Source: Leptolyngbya sp. PCC 7375 (lineage in GTDB: Bacteria > Cyanobacteriota > Cyanobacteriia > Phormidesmidales > Phormidesmidaceae). From it: 64,000 nt of DNA. Position numbers and translations under genes: made by a program. Under the pieces are notes generated by a model, which had not been told where the DNA came from, did no database searches, and saw nothing but the letters and a program-made list of their open reading frames with translations. Positions 7,878-16,387 of the stretch are shown here, one piece after another; within the stretch, counting starts at the first letter, position 1; each line of letters opens with the position of its first letter. Location of the stretch: assembly GCF_000316115.1 (NCBI RefSeq), contig NZ_JH993797.1:4326486-4390485 (forward strand). Reading direction: 5' to 3'.

Positions 7878-9227
7878 CTATGAATTAGGTTTAGCGAGAT
7901 TTCTAAAGAGAGTGTACTGTGGTTCAAATAACAATTTTACTGTACCGGTTGGACCATTACGGTGCTTGGCGATAATAACCTCCGCAAGACCTCGATCCGG
8001 CGTATCTGGGTCGTAATATTCTTCGCGGTATAGCATCATAATCAAATCTGCATCCTGTTCTATACTGCCACTTTCACGAAGGTCAGACATCATCGGACGC
8101 TTGTTGGTTCGTGACTCTACACCACGACTGAGCTGGGAGAGAGAAATGATCGGTACATTGAGTTCTCTGGCGAGACCTTTTAGGGATCGCGTTATTTTTG
8201 AAAGTTCCTGCACACGATTATCACTGCTGCCTTCCATCAGCTGCAGATAGTCAATCAGGATCAACCCCAGCGCGCCCCCATTTTCAGCCTTCAGACGACG
8301 ACACTTGGAACGCATCTCAGTCACTGAAATATTAGGGGTATCGTCTATAAAGATCGGTAGCTGCGATAGAGAACTAATCGCGTGGCCCAGCGGCTCCCAC
8401 TCATGCTGCCCTACACGCCCTGTTCGCAAACGACCGCTTTCAATTCTAGCTTCTGAGGATAGCAGACGATAAACCAACTGCTGCTTAGACATTTCCAAAC
8501 TAAAGACAGCAACTGGCTGCTTATGTCCGCCTGCGATATTACGAGCTACGTTCAGCACGAGACTTGTTTTTCCCATTGCCGGACGTCCAGCAGCGATGAT
8601 CAGGTCAGAGCGCTGAAAACCCTGAGTCATGGCGTCTAAATCATAAAACCCGCAAGATAAACCAGGCAGCACCATGCCCATGGAGCGCTGTTCGATATCG
8701 TCGAAGGTTTCAGTCAGGATGTCAGATGTAGCAGTGAGCCCTTGCTGGGGACGCTCTTGGGTGATGCCGAAGATCTTTTGCTCAGACTGGTCGAGGACCA
8801 TTTCGATGGCAGTTTCAGTTTCATAGCCGAGCTGGGCAATTTCACCCCCGATTTGGATCAGCTTACGGCGGGTGTATTTATCCATGACCAGTTTGGCGTA
8901 CTGGTCAATGTTAGCGGCGCTGATGGTGCGGTCAAACAGCTGGGCCAGGCGGGCTTGCCCTCCAGCTTTTTCAAGCAGGTTGTGATCTTTGAGCCAGGAG
9001 GCAACGGTCATCAGGTCGGTGGGTTTGCCCTTAGCCTGTAGTTCAAGGGTAGCTCGATAAATTTCGCGGTGACTGGCAATATAAAAGGCATCGGGGACCA
9101 AAATTTCAGTAACACGACCCATGGCCTCTGGGTCCAATAAAATACCGCCTAAGATAGCCTCTTCAGCATCGATGTTCTGAGGTGGTAGGCGATCAAAATC
9201 TGCTTGAAACTTATGTTCTTGAGCCAT
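7878..9227 (-). CDS. dnaB: replicative DNA helicase DnaB
   Basis: 449 residues, normal length, and no intein, although DnaB is a frequent intein host in cyanobacteria. The N-terminal primase-interacting domain (LPPQNIDAEEAILGGILLD) is followed by the RecA-like domain with Walker A GRPAMGKT at 214-221, Walker B LILIDYLQLM, and the SQLSRGVE arginine-finger region. The hexamer unwinds DNA at the fork. It lies downstream of rplI on the same strand, the conserved cyanobacterial order, but with a 444-base gap. It converges on era with a 14-base gap. Confidence 0.97.
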   Translation of the reverse strand: MAQEHKFQADFDRLPPQNIDAEEAILGGILLDPEAMGRVTEILVPDAFYIASHREIYRATLELQAKGKPTDLMTVASWLKDHNLLEKAGGQARLAQLFDRTISAANIDQYAKLVMDKYTRRKLIQIGGEIAQLGYETETAIEMVLDQSEQKIFGITQERPQQGLTATSDILTETFDDIEQRSMGMVLPGLSCGFYDLDAMTQGFQRSDLIIAAGRPAMGKTSLVLNVARNIAGGHKQPVAVFSLEMSKQQLVYRLLSSEARIESGRLRTGRVGQHEWEPLGHAISSLSQLPIFIDDTPNISVTEMRSKCRRLKAENGGALGLILIDYLQLMEGSSDNRVQELSKITRSLKGLARELNVPIISLSQLSRGVESRTNKRPMMSDLRESGSIEQDADLIMMLYREEYYDPDTPDRGLAEVIIAKHRNGPTGTVKLLFEPQYTLFRNLAKPNS

Positions 9228-9671
9228 GATGACCTTCAGGCAATATGGTGAGGGGGGCTAAAAGAGGGGGAGCGGCAAGTGGCATGAAAATATTTGAAGC
9301 GCATGCCGGATAGTCACGTAGCAGTCTATGCCACTCCCTGTTTATCAGTATCTTAGGCATCCATATCTAGCGTCAAGGATGATTACAAAACGCTATAGAT
9401 AGAGAAGATAACAGAGAAAACGTGTATTTATAACCTGGTTACATGTTTTTTAGTTCATTTGTATTATACTTGCTTTACCCTGACATGATCTAATGTGTCA
9501 GAGTTCTCAGGGGGCTTTTGCAAAGCATTCATCCCCCTTCATGGTTAGTTCGCGTACGTTGGTTGCCCATAAGGAAGCCCTAGATTTGATGAGCAACCTA
9601 GGGCTTGATCTAATGATGAGTGCATTGTGTTGCAGGCATTTAAGCGCAATGCCTACAGTGGGTGAGATAAC
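9228..9671. other. rplI-dnaB intergenic region
   Basis: 444 bases without a supported gene. It holds a 9-bp inverted repeat AAGCCCTAG (9575-9583) / CTAGGGCTT (9598-9606) with a 14-base loop, which may end the rplI transcript or attenuate read-through into dnaB. The dnaB promoter is probably in the AT-rich part near 9400-9480. A 60-codon plus-strand frame here looks random. Confidence 0.5.
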
Positions 9672-10124
9672 CTAAGCAACCCGTAGCCGTAGTTCTGCAG
9701 TGACTTCGCTGTGTAGCTTAACCAGCACAGTGTACTCACCCAGCTTGTTGATGGGGGGAACATCAATGTCACGCTTGTCGATGTCTTTACCCGTGTTGGT
9801 CTTGATCAGCTCGGCAACTTCATCAGCAGTGACTGTACCGAAGATTGCCTCATTTTCGCCCACCTCTTTCTTGATGGTGAAGAGACCAATGGTTGCGATC
9901 GCAGTCTTCATGGCTTCAGCATCTTGCTTAATCTGCTCAAGGCGCTGACGCTCCTCTTCACGACGGCGCTCTACCTGTTTGAGCACACCGGGAGTTGCCC
10001 GATACCCCAAACCACGAGGCAATAAATAGTTGCGAGCATAGCCAGGAGCTACTTCGACGAGGTCGCCTGTCTTACCTAGCTTGCTAATATCTTGACTTAG
10101 AACTAACTGAACCCGTTTTGCCAT
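9672..10124 (-). CDS. rplI: 50S ribosomal protein bL9
   Basis: 150 residues from the ATG at 10124: MAKRVQLVLSQDISKLGKTGDLVEVAPGYARNYLLP, the signature N-terminal rRNA-binding domain, then the long connecting helix (VERRREEERQRLEQIKQ) and the C-terminal domain. The open frame extends 43 codons further upstream, but that part has no bL9 similarity and is taken as leader. bL9 binds 23S rRNA near the L1 stalk and limits frameshifting. It lies upstream of dnaB. Confidence 0.95.
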   Translation of the reverse strand: MAKRVQLVLSQDISKLGKTGDLVEVAPGYARNYLLPRGLGYRATPGVLKQVERRREEERQRLEQIKQDAEAMKTAIATIGLFTIKKEVGENEAIFGTVTADEVAELIKTNTGKDIDKRDIDVPPINKLGEYTVLVKLHSEVTAELRLRVA

Positions 10125-10557
10125 AATGATTCTGCTCGAGCCCAGATAAAGCGCGCTTTGAGTACGTTTTGGATGCAATCCTTCAACGTAAAAACGGTTT
10201 ATGTGGCCCAGTCTCCTTCTTTGACCCGTAATAAAACTAGTGCAGTCTAACATTCTATAGACTCAGGTCCTCCTGAGGCAAATTTAAAATACGAAGTGAC
10301 GAGCCCGGCACTTTTTGAGATGTGGAGTTATGGGTCAATTGGCTATTAATACCTGACTTGGATCAGCTCTAGGGTGTGACAGGCGTTTGTTCATGACCAG
10401 CCTTTGGTAGAAGACTGTATTCCAAGCAACAAGCACTGGCTCAATCACCCGATTGGGTGAACCGATTGGGCGTAGTGATCATTAGAGCCCCAAAACTAGT
10501 CTATAGAAACGTTAGATAGCTCGGTATTCTGATCGACTAGTTTTGGAGACTAACTTT
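10125..10557. other. divergent intergenic region (rplI leader / upstream of secreted protein)
   Basis: 433 bases. It contains a 6-bp hairpin CTCAGG (10262-10267) / CCTGAG (10272-10277) in the rplI leader and the palindrome TCACCCGATTGGGTGA at 10445-10460. The latter has an exact reverse-complement copy at 13739-13754. No gene is supported. Confidence 0.5.
10445..10460 (+). repeat. palindromic repeat TCACCC-GATT-GGGTGA, copy 1
   Basis: Six-base arms with a GATT loop. The exact reverse complement occurs at 13739-13754, so the pair brackets the secreted protein and the two-component genes. It could be a dispersed repeat, a hairpin terminator without a T tract, or a protein-binding site. Confidence 0.5.
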
Positions 10558-11127
10558 ATGAGTATGCATAGATCTCGATTGATCCGTCGCCTAATGATGG
10601 AAAGTGTGATTGCCTTGAGTGCTATAGGAGCTGTGGGCATGCTGCCTGGCATGCCGGTTGCTGCCTTTGAACCTGTGGCTCCATGGCAACTTGCCCAAGG
10701 CTCTTTATATTCATCATCACCAGGACGTTTTGAGATCGCATTTCCCACACCTCCAGACGTCACCACTGAAGATGATGACATTGAAGGTGATCCGGTTGAA
10801 GTCCATATATTTGAAACGTCCAGTTCTAACAGTCAATATATGGTTGCGTATTCTGATTTGCCCACCACTTTTCTGAGCCAAGGGTCAGAGGTTGTTCTCA
10901 ATCACCTAAGAGACTCATTTGAAGACATTAATCCTGAAGTTTTAAAGGCTGTAGAAGTGAACGTTCAGCTGGGGGGACATCCAGGTCGGCGTTATCGCTA
11001 TAGTCATGATGAAGGAACCATTGACATGCGTTTCTATCTCGTCAATGAGCGTGCCTATTTGCTATTTGCTATTGACGATAATGAGACAGATGTCGATCGG
11101 TTTATCAGCTCATTCGCGCTGCTATAA
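10558..11127 (+). CDS. secreted protein of unknown function
   Basis: 189 residues from the ATG at 10558, which has GGAG nine bases upstream; an earlier TTG lies inside that ribosome site and is not used. A signal peptide is clear: arginines at 5-11, a hydrophobic core, and an AFA-like cleavage region near 35. The mature part begins after LAQGSLYSSSPGRFEIAFPTPP and has a compact mixed fold with FEIAFPTPP and HPGRRYRY. This resembles the many small cyanobacterial exported proteins of unknown role. It may be periplasmic. Not recognised. Confidence 0.75.
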   Translation: MSMHRSRLIRRLMMESVIALSAIGAVGMLPGMPVAAFEPVAPWQLAQGSLYSSSPGRFEIAFPTPPDVTTEDDDIEGDPVEVHIFETSSSNSQYMVAYSDLPTTFLSQGSEVVLNHLRDSFEDINPEVLKAVEVNVQLGGHPGRRYRYSHDEGTIDMRFYLVNERAYLLFAIDDNETDVDRFISSFALL

Positions 11128-11342
11128 GTGGTTGGCTCAAGGGGGGATGAAATGCATGGTATTTGAATTATGCTGTGGGCGTTGCTGAGCCTTGAGAGGA
11201 GTTAATCTGACAATGCTGATTTAGGGCAATTTTGTCATCGCTTCATCCCTTAAATCAGCAACGGCAAGCTGTGAATTTCATTCCTGGATACGTTAGGTTG
11301 AGGTTGATTTGAGAAAATAGGCGTTAGTCGTTTTTGGATGCC

Positions 11343-12692
11343 ATGTTACATTATGCGCGCGCTTGGTGGCGTCACTACTTTCCTCCACACGTTGAGTCAC
11401 CTAGTGTATTGAGCGTTTATAAACAGTGGCGACAACAATTTTTTCATCAACGTCTGAGACTGTTGATTTGGCTATTGGTATTTGTGCTGGTCAGTTTTGT
11501 CTTATTTGAGACTTGGGTCTTGTTGATGGTGCCGGACTATATGGAGCAGCATGACTTTGTGATCAATGGCGTGATTGGATTTGTGTTTGCCGTAGCACTG
11601 GGTCTACAGACGCTCTCATGGGGGAAACAACATCCAGGGTTAATCTTCTGGGGAATGTCAGCTGGAGTAACGCTTTCATTGCTGACTACTGCAGTGTTTG
11701 AAGGTAATTTGGATGATTCTTACATCCTCCTGTGGACTATCGTGTTTTTAGCCCAGGCGACCGTGGTGCCCGTGCGATGGCAACTGCATTTGCGATCGCA
11801 ACTAACGCTTTTAAGTCCCCTAACGTTGCTGCTCATATTTTCCTTATTTAGTGTAGGCAATGCAACGGAGCGCTCTAACATAATTTTGGGCTCGGTGGCC
11901 GCTTACATCTATTTGTTATGGGTGTGTATTGTGGCAGACTTGTCTGTTTACCTCTACGAGCGATTACGCTACAAAGAGTTTGAAGCGCAGCAAGAAATAC
12001 AAACCTTTTTGCATGCCGTTTCCCATGACTTACGTAATCCTGTAACGGGTACTCAGCTATTGCTCAAAAGCTTGCTAGCCCAGTCCGGAGACACAATTGC
12101 TATGCCTCGCACTTTGCTAGAGCAAATGCTGCAGGGGGGAGATCGTCAGCTGGTCCTAATCAATAGCCTGTTAGAAGCGCACAATAACAATTTAAAAGGT
12201 CTGGTGCTACAGCGACAGAATGTCTCGCTATATTCTCTCGTTGATGCAGTTTGTCAAGAGATGGCTCCACAACTACAAGAATCGAATATTATGGTGGCTA
12301 ATCAGCTGTCTCCTGAGTTGCCAACCATTGCTGGTGATACGACTCAGCTGTGGAGGGTGTTTTATAATCTGATTATCAACGCCTTAAACCATAATCCACC
12401 AGGTATTTCCATATGGATTAAGGCTTCGGTGGAGTCTCAGCCTCAGCCCCATATACGTTGCTCTGTGCGGGATAATGGTGTGGGCATGACAACTGACCAA
12501 TGCACCCATCTTTTTAGCTTATATTCCCAGGGTCATCGTCGGCGTCATTTGAGCATTGGCTTAGGATTACACATTGCACAGCAGATTGTTGCTGCCCATG
12601 GTGGCACCATCGGTGTGGAATCTGACTTGGGGGCAGGCAGCACTTTTTGGCTAACGTTGCCCTTAACTAACCCAACCCTTTCTCAGGGCTAA
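11343..12692 (+). CDS. membrane sensor histidine kinase
   Basis: 449 residues from ATG 11343 (a TTG nine bases earlier is also possible). Six membrane segments occupy about residues 35-205 and form the sensor, with no recognised ligand domain. HisKA follows with HAVSHDLRNP (phospho-accepting His228), then HATPase_c with an N box in NLIINALNHN and G boxes in RDNGVGM and GLGLHIAQQIV. It is probably the partner of the convergent LuxR-type regulator, whose coding end overlaps this one by 30 bases. The signal is unknown. Confidence 0.9.
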   Translation: MLHYARAWWRHYFPPHVESPSVLSVYKQWRQQFFHQRLRLLIWLLVFVLVSFVLFETWVLLMVPDYMEQHDFVINGVIGFVFAVALGLQTLSWGKQHPGLIFWGMSAGVTLSLLTTAVFEGNLDDSYILLWTIVFLAQATVVPVRWQLHLRSQLTLLSPLTLLLIFSLFSVGNATERSNIILGSVAAYIYLLWVCIVADLSVYLYERLRYKEFEAQQEIQTFLHAVSHDLRNPVTGTQLLLKSLLAQSGDTIAMPRTLLEQMLQGGDRQLVLINSLLEAHNNNLKGLVLQRQNVSLYSLVDAVCQEMAPQLQESNIMVANQLSPELPTIAGDTTQLWRVFYNLIINALNHNPPGISIWIKASVESQPQPHIRCSVRDNGVGMTTDQCTHLFSLYSQGHRRRHLSIGLGLHIAQQIVAAHGGTIGVESDLGAGSTFWLTLPLTNPTLSQG

Positions 12693-13301
12693 TACGGCTG
12701 CTTGTACTCGATCATTGACCACAAGTTTGTTCATAATGCCCTTCACATAGGTTTTAACGGTATTGGTACTCAGAAACAACTTCTCGCCGATTTCTGGATT
12801 GCTATACCCTTCAACAATTAACTTGAGCACTTCCAGTTCGCGTGTCGATAGGGGATGATCTGGAATCGGAGCCGTTGGCTGGTGGGTTAGACAGGTCATC
12901 ACCTGCTGGGCAATTTGAGGATCTAGATAAATCCCTCCGCTGGCGGCAACGTCGATTGCCTGCATCAGGGTATCGATATTGGTTCCCTTTATGCAGTAGG
13001 CGTCGGCTCCGCTAGAGAGCGCGGCGATCACTTCAGTTTGATCGGTATGGGAGGTGAAAACCACAACCCGAATGTTGGGGAATCGCTGTTTAATGTCTTG
13101 TGTAGCTGCGATGCCATCCATGCGGGGCATGCCTACATCCATTAGAACAACATGGGGCTGTTCTGATGCGGCCATGGCCACACCTTGATAACCATCACTG
13201 GCTTCGCCAATGATGGTTATCGTCTCCTTGTGCGCAAGGGAATGGGTGAGACCCAGACGCATCATGGGATCATCTTCGACAATCAAAATATTGAGCGGCA
13301 T
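12663..13301 (-). CDS. NarL/LuxR-family response regulator
   Basis: 212 residues. The receiver domain has the acidic pair EDD at 9-11, phospho-acceptor D55 in VVLMDVGMP, and the conserved Thr/Ser and Lys regions (VVFTSH, CIKG). A LuxR-type helix-turn-helix follows: LSTRELEVLKLIVEGYSNPEIGEKL then STNTVKTYVKGIMNKL. It is a DNA-binding transcription factor activated by phosphorylation, most simply by the overlapping convergent kinase. Targets are unknown. A small secreted-protein frame lies 64 bases upstream on the same strand. Confidence 0.93.
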   Translation of the reverse strand: MPLNILIVEDDPMMRLGLTHSLAHKETITIIGEASDGYQGVAMAASEQPHVVLMDVGMPRMDGIAATQDIKQRFPNIRVVVFTSHTDQTEVIAALSSGADAYCIKGTNIDTLMQAIDVAASGGIYLDPQIAQQVMTCLTHQPTAPIPDHPLSTRELEVLKLIVEGYSNPEIGEKLFLSTNTVKTYVKGIMNKLVVNDRVQAAVLALRKGWVS

Positions 13302-13365
13302 AGGACCATGTCACCTTGGTCGTGTGGGTTGAGAGTGGTCTGGCCTCTGAAAGGCTCAAGCTTAG

Positions 13366-13668
13366 CTACCAAGTATAAATGAGGGATGTTCCCGTGCTGA
13401 AATAGCGGCTGTGTAGGGAGACACTAAATATTTTGGGCGAGAATGGTGATGTGGATTGCGATCGCACCCCATTCACTACGGAGTTTGAGGTGTCAGGCTC
13501 TGTCTCGTCCATACCTGTCATACCGACAGCTGTAGTGGCAGTGGGTTGCCAAGCAGCCAGTTGCCACAGAGAAGATTCAGCACGGGAGATGTGCAGGGGA
13601 ACAAGCCAAAACGCAGTGAGGGCTATGCCACCCAGCATTTTGATAGCAAGGGAGGGGGCCAATGTCAT
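13366..13668 (-). CDS. possible small exported protein
   Basis: 100 residues with an ATG start and a plausible signal peptide (hydrophobic GGIALTAFWLVPL then RAES), followed by a Ser/Thr-rich tail with no motif. It lies upstream of the response regulator on the same strand and could be co-transcribed. A plus-strand frame overlaps it but has no such features. It may not be a real gene. Confidence 0.4.
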   Translation of the reverse strand: MTLAPSLAIKMLGGIALTAFWLVPLHISRAESSLWQLAAWQPTATTAVGMTGMDETEPDTSNSVVNGVRSQSTSPFSPKIFSVSLHSRYFSTGTSLIYTW

Positions 13669-13738
13669 AGGGAAGTGTGTCTACGCATTATGTCCCTAAT
13701 GTATAAATTGGTGGCCGACCTGACATCACCCAACTAGA

Positions 13739-13754
13739 TCACCCAATCGGGTGA
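13739..13754 (-). repeat. palindromic repeat TCACCC-AATC-GGGTGA, copy 2
   Basis: Exact reverse complement of 10445-10460. It sits four bases past the end of gloB and could serve as its 3' hairpin, although no T tract follows. Confidence 0.5.
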
Positions 13755-13758
13755 TGTG

Positions 13759-14526
13759 CTAGAACATATCTTTCATGCCACGAATACGCCCAAAAACGCG
13801 GGCAGGCTCTTTCATCTTAGCGGTTGCCTGGAGTGCGGGTTGGTCCCAGCGCAAAAAGGGATTAGTTTTTTTCTCAATGCCTAGCAGTGAGGGGACTGTG
13901 GCCTCCTGACGTTTGCGGGCTACTTGTACCTGTTGATAACGGTCTTGCAAATCTGCGTTTTGCCCATCTACGGTCACTGCAAATTTGAGATTGCTGAGGG
14001 TATATTCATGGGCGCACCAAACTCGCGTATTGTCTGGCAGCTGCCGTAATTTACCCAGGGAATTGACCATTTGGGCTGGGGTGCCTTCAAATAGTCGTCC
14101 ACAGCCACCGGCAAACAGGGTATCACCGCAGAATAATTCTCCCGGCTTATGCGCTTCAACCGGGGCAAAATAATAGGCAATGTGGCCTTTGGTGTGGCCA
14201 GGCACAAAGAAGATTTGGCCGGTGCGTCCACCAAATGTGACGGTGTCACCTTCGTTGAGGAAGACTTTTTGGCCAGGAATGCGATCGCGATCAGCTTCGC
14301 TAGCGTAAACCGTTGTGTTAGGAAATTTAGCCAGCAGTTCACGATTACCCCCCACATGGTCACCATGGTGATGGGTGTTGAAAATAGCGATGAGTTCAGC
14401 GCCCAATTCCTCAAGCTTACGTAAGACAGGCTGTGCTTCGGTTGGATCAACAACGGCTGCTCTAGGTCCGTCCTGAAGCAAAAAAATATAATTATCTGAC
14501 CAGGCGTTGAGGCGATGGATTTGCAT
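13759..14526 (-). CDS. gloB: hydroxyacylglutathione hydrolase (glyoxalase II)
   Basis: 255 residues, the usual length. It is a metallo-beta-lactamase-fold enzyme hydrolysing S-lactoylglutathione to lactate and glutathione, the second step of methylglyoxal detoxification, in the cytoplasm. The metal motif THHHGDH is at 51-57, with later ligands in GHTKGHIAYY and in the CGDTLF segment. The C-terminal HAGH domain has NPFLRWDQPAL with the substrate-binding region. It is divergent from nothing nearby; the DUF2834 gene lies upstream on the same strand. Confidence 0.95.
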   Translation of the reverse strand: MQIHRLNAWSDNYIFLLQDGPRAAVVDPTEAQPVLRKLEELGAELIAIFNTHHHGDHVGGNRELLAKFPNTTVYASEADRDRIPGQKVFLNEGDTVTFGGRTGQIFFVPGHTKGHIAYYFAPVEAHKPGELFCGDTLFAGGCGRLFEGTPAQMVNSLGKLRQLPDNTRVWCAHEYTLSNLKFAVTVDGQNADLQDRYQQVQVARKRQEATVPSLLGIEKKTNPFLRWDQPALQATAKMKEPARVFGRIRGMKDMF

Positions 14527-14572
14527 ACTAGAAGTGGAAGCGCTACCACCTCTAGTATGACGGAAAGCTTCT

Positions 14573-14935
14573 CTATTGGCCCAGGCTACCTAGCTGCCGC
14601 TCTCGCATATATAGAAAGAGGGGTAGAGAGCAGGACAAGCCCACACCCAAGGTGCACCCTAAATAGAGCCACAGCCAACGGCGGGATAGGCCAATTCGCG
14701 ATAGTTCGAACCAGGCGAAACAGAAAAAGACCAGACAAGAAATAGATAAGTCAACGGCGAGGGCGATACCCACTGGTGTAGAAAATGCTTGGGCAAAAAA
14801 CTCTGAGGCTGAGGCAGTCCCTGAGAAGAGAAACTGATCTAGAAATATCCAAGGCAGGATGCTACCGATAACAGTTAACGTCAGATACAGTTTGCATCGT
14901 AGAGGTCTGGATTGCTGGATAGAGATAGTGCTCAT
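14573..14935 (-). CDS. DUF2834 membrane protein
   Basis: 120 residues from the ATG at 14935, which has GGAG seven bases upstream; a tandem ATG at 14938 is the alternative. Three membrane segments are visible: LYLTLTVIGSILPWIFL, IALAVDLSISCLVFFCFAWF, and LWLYLGCTLGVGLSCSLPLFLYM. The FFAQAF motif and the ending LPLFLYMRER are typical of DUF2834. Function is unknown. It is transcribed divergently from the XRE/MmyB regulator, which by the usual logic of divergent pairs may control it. Confidence 0.8.
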   Translation of the reverse strand: MSTISIQQSRPLRCKLYLTLTVIGSILPWIFLDQFLFSGTASASEFFAQAFSTPVGIALAVDLSISCLVFFCFAWFELSRIGLSRRWLWLYLGCTLGVGLSCSLPLFLYMRERQLGSLGQ

Positions 14936-15087
14936 CATCGGTCTCCGTGAGTAGGGTTGACGCCGCTGATCCTCGATAGTTGTCAGTTTGCAAAATGCTA
15001 ATAAACACCCAATGTGACTGACAGTTGCACGTTCTATATCAGCAGCGGTGATTGCACCGATTATGGCCTGCCCACATAATAGAAACA

Positions 15088-15104
15088 ATTACCTTTGAGG
15101 TAAT
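15088..15104 (+). promoter_or_regulatory. candidate operator of the XRE regulator
   Basis: Perfect palindrome ATTACCT-TTG-AGGTAAT in the divergent promoter region, 24 bases before the regulator ATG. Position and symmetry fit the autoregulatory site of a dimeric helix-turn-helix protein. This is inference from position only. Confidence 0.45.
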
Positions 15105-15128
15105 CGAATTAGTGAAACTTTGAAACTG

Positions 15129-15956
15129 ATGTCAGCAGCGACGTTCACAACCTTGCTGAAATCCTGGCGGAAGCAGCGGGGCTTTAGTCAGCTAGCACTA
15201 GCGTTGGCTAGTGATGTGTCTCAGCGACATCTGAGTTTTTTAGAATCGGGGCGTTCCCAGCCCAGTCGAGAGATGATTTTGCGACTGGGAACGGTTTTAG
15301 AAATACCGTTTCGTGATCAAAATACGTTGCTAACGGCAGCAGGGTTTGCCCCTGTTTTTGTAGAGAGCGACTTATCTGCACCGGAGCTAGCACCGATTCG
15401 GCAGGCGCTGGATTTTATGCTGCGCCAGCAGGAGCCTTATCCGGCGATCGTGATGGATCGCTATTGGAATCAGTTAGAGAGTAATCAATCGGCGCAGCGT
15501 TTGTTGACATATCTGATTAAACCGGAGCAGCTGATGCACTGTTGCTCGGCCAGTGGGCAGATAAATTTAATGAAGGCCATGCTCCGCCCTGATGTGTTGC
15601 GGCCAATGGTGACCAATTGGGAAGCTGTGGCTGCTGTGTCAATCCGTCGGATCCATCGTGAGGCAGTGGCCGCTGGAGAAAATAGTCTGTCTGAGCGTCT
15701 GTTCCAGGAAGTGTTGAAATTCCCTGACATCAAAACGCTTTGGCAATCAAACGATTATGAAACTTGGCAGGTGCCGTTGTTAACGGTCAAGTTTGAGAAA
15801 GAAGGTACTACCCTGGCCTTCTTTTCCACTCTGGCTACCTTAGGCACACCTTACGATATCACCCTACAAGAGTTACGAATTGAGTGCCTGTTTCCAGCCG
15901 ATGAAATCACAGCAGAGAAGATGCATGGGCTGGCAAAGGCGCAGGCAAATGAATAA
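15129..15956 (+). CDS. XRE-family regulator with MmyB-like ligand domain
   Basis: 275 residues from ATG 15129 (TTG 15120 is possible). The N-terminal Cro/XRE helix-turn-helix (LLKSWRKQRGFSQLALALASDVSQRHLSFLESGRS, residues 8-43 or so) is followed by a PAS-like MmyB domain with PYPAIVMDRYWN, a hallmark of this family. The C-terminal part ends LGTPYDITLQELRIECLFPAD, also typical. Such proteins are repressors or activators of nearby oxidoreductase or membrane-protein genes in many bacteria. The divergent DUF2834 gene is the likely target (inferred). Confidence 0.88.
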   Translation: MSAATFTTLLKSWRKQRGFSQLALALASDVSQRHLSFLESGRSQPSREMILRLGTVLEIPFRDQNTLLTAAGFAPVFVESDLSAPELAPIRQALDFMLRQQEPYPAIVMDRYWNQLESNQSAQRLLTYLIKPEQLMHCCSASGQINLMKAMLRPDVLRPMVTNWEAVAAVSIRRIHREAVAAGENSLSERLFQEVLKFPDIKTLWQSNDYETWQVPLLTVKFEKEGTTLAFFSTLATLGTPYDITLQELRIECLFPADEITAEKMHGLAKAQANE

Positions 15957-16387
15957 CCTAGGCGTTGCTGATCCTCCTCTAAAGCAACAACGGAATCACT
16001 TAAATGGTGGCCAATTATCACTTTGGCTCATCATAGGTGTCATTTCTTTTTAGAGTGGATATAATTGTTGCTGAGCTGCTCATGGAGGTGGAGCTGCTAA
16101 GTATTTGGTCGTAAGTGTCAGAACATAGGCTGTTTAGCACTTTTGAAAATATTAAGGAACGTCACTGCTAGAAAGTGTGGCGACCTATGCTCTGAGGTTG
16201 CCACTTGGCATAAAGTTATAACGCTTGATAGTTGGCTGAGAGTTTGTGTTTAAAATTTTGTTCATTTTGTTGAGCACCGCTTACTACAGCGATAGCTTAT
16301 GTTGCCATATTGTCGGAAATTGTTTGGAGGATAGCGGCTGTTGCCTATCCAATGTCAACTGTTGTCAATAATTTGGAGGTTTAGTTT
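15957..16387. other. intergenic region before the Clp N-domain gene
   Basis: 431 bases with no supported gene. Just before the next gene are the sequence GGATAG (16328-16333) / CTATCC (16345-16350), a weak hairpin, and a good ribosome site GGAGG seven bases before the ATG at 16388. The long leader suggests regulated expression. Confidence 0.4.

Noticed and set aside
9493..9675. 60-codon frame in the rplI-dnaB gap
   Set aside because: No ribosome site, no motif, and it overlaps the rplI stop; judged chance.
10125..10253. N-terminal extension of bL9
   Set aside because: The extra 43 residues do not resemble bL9; the ATG at 10124 starts the conserved MAKRVQLVL sequence.
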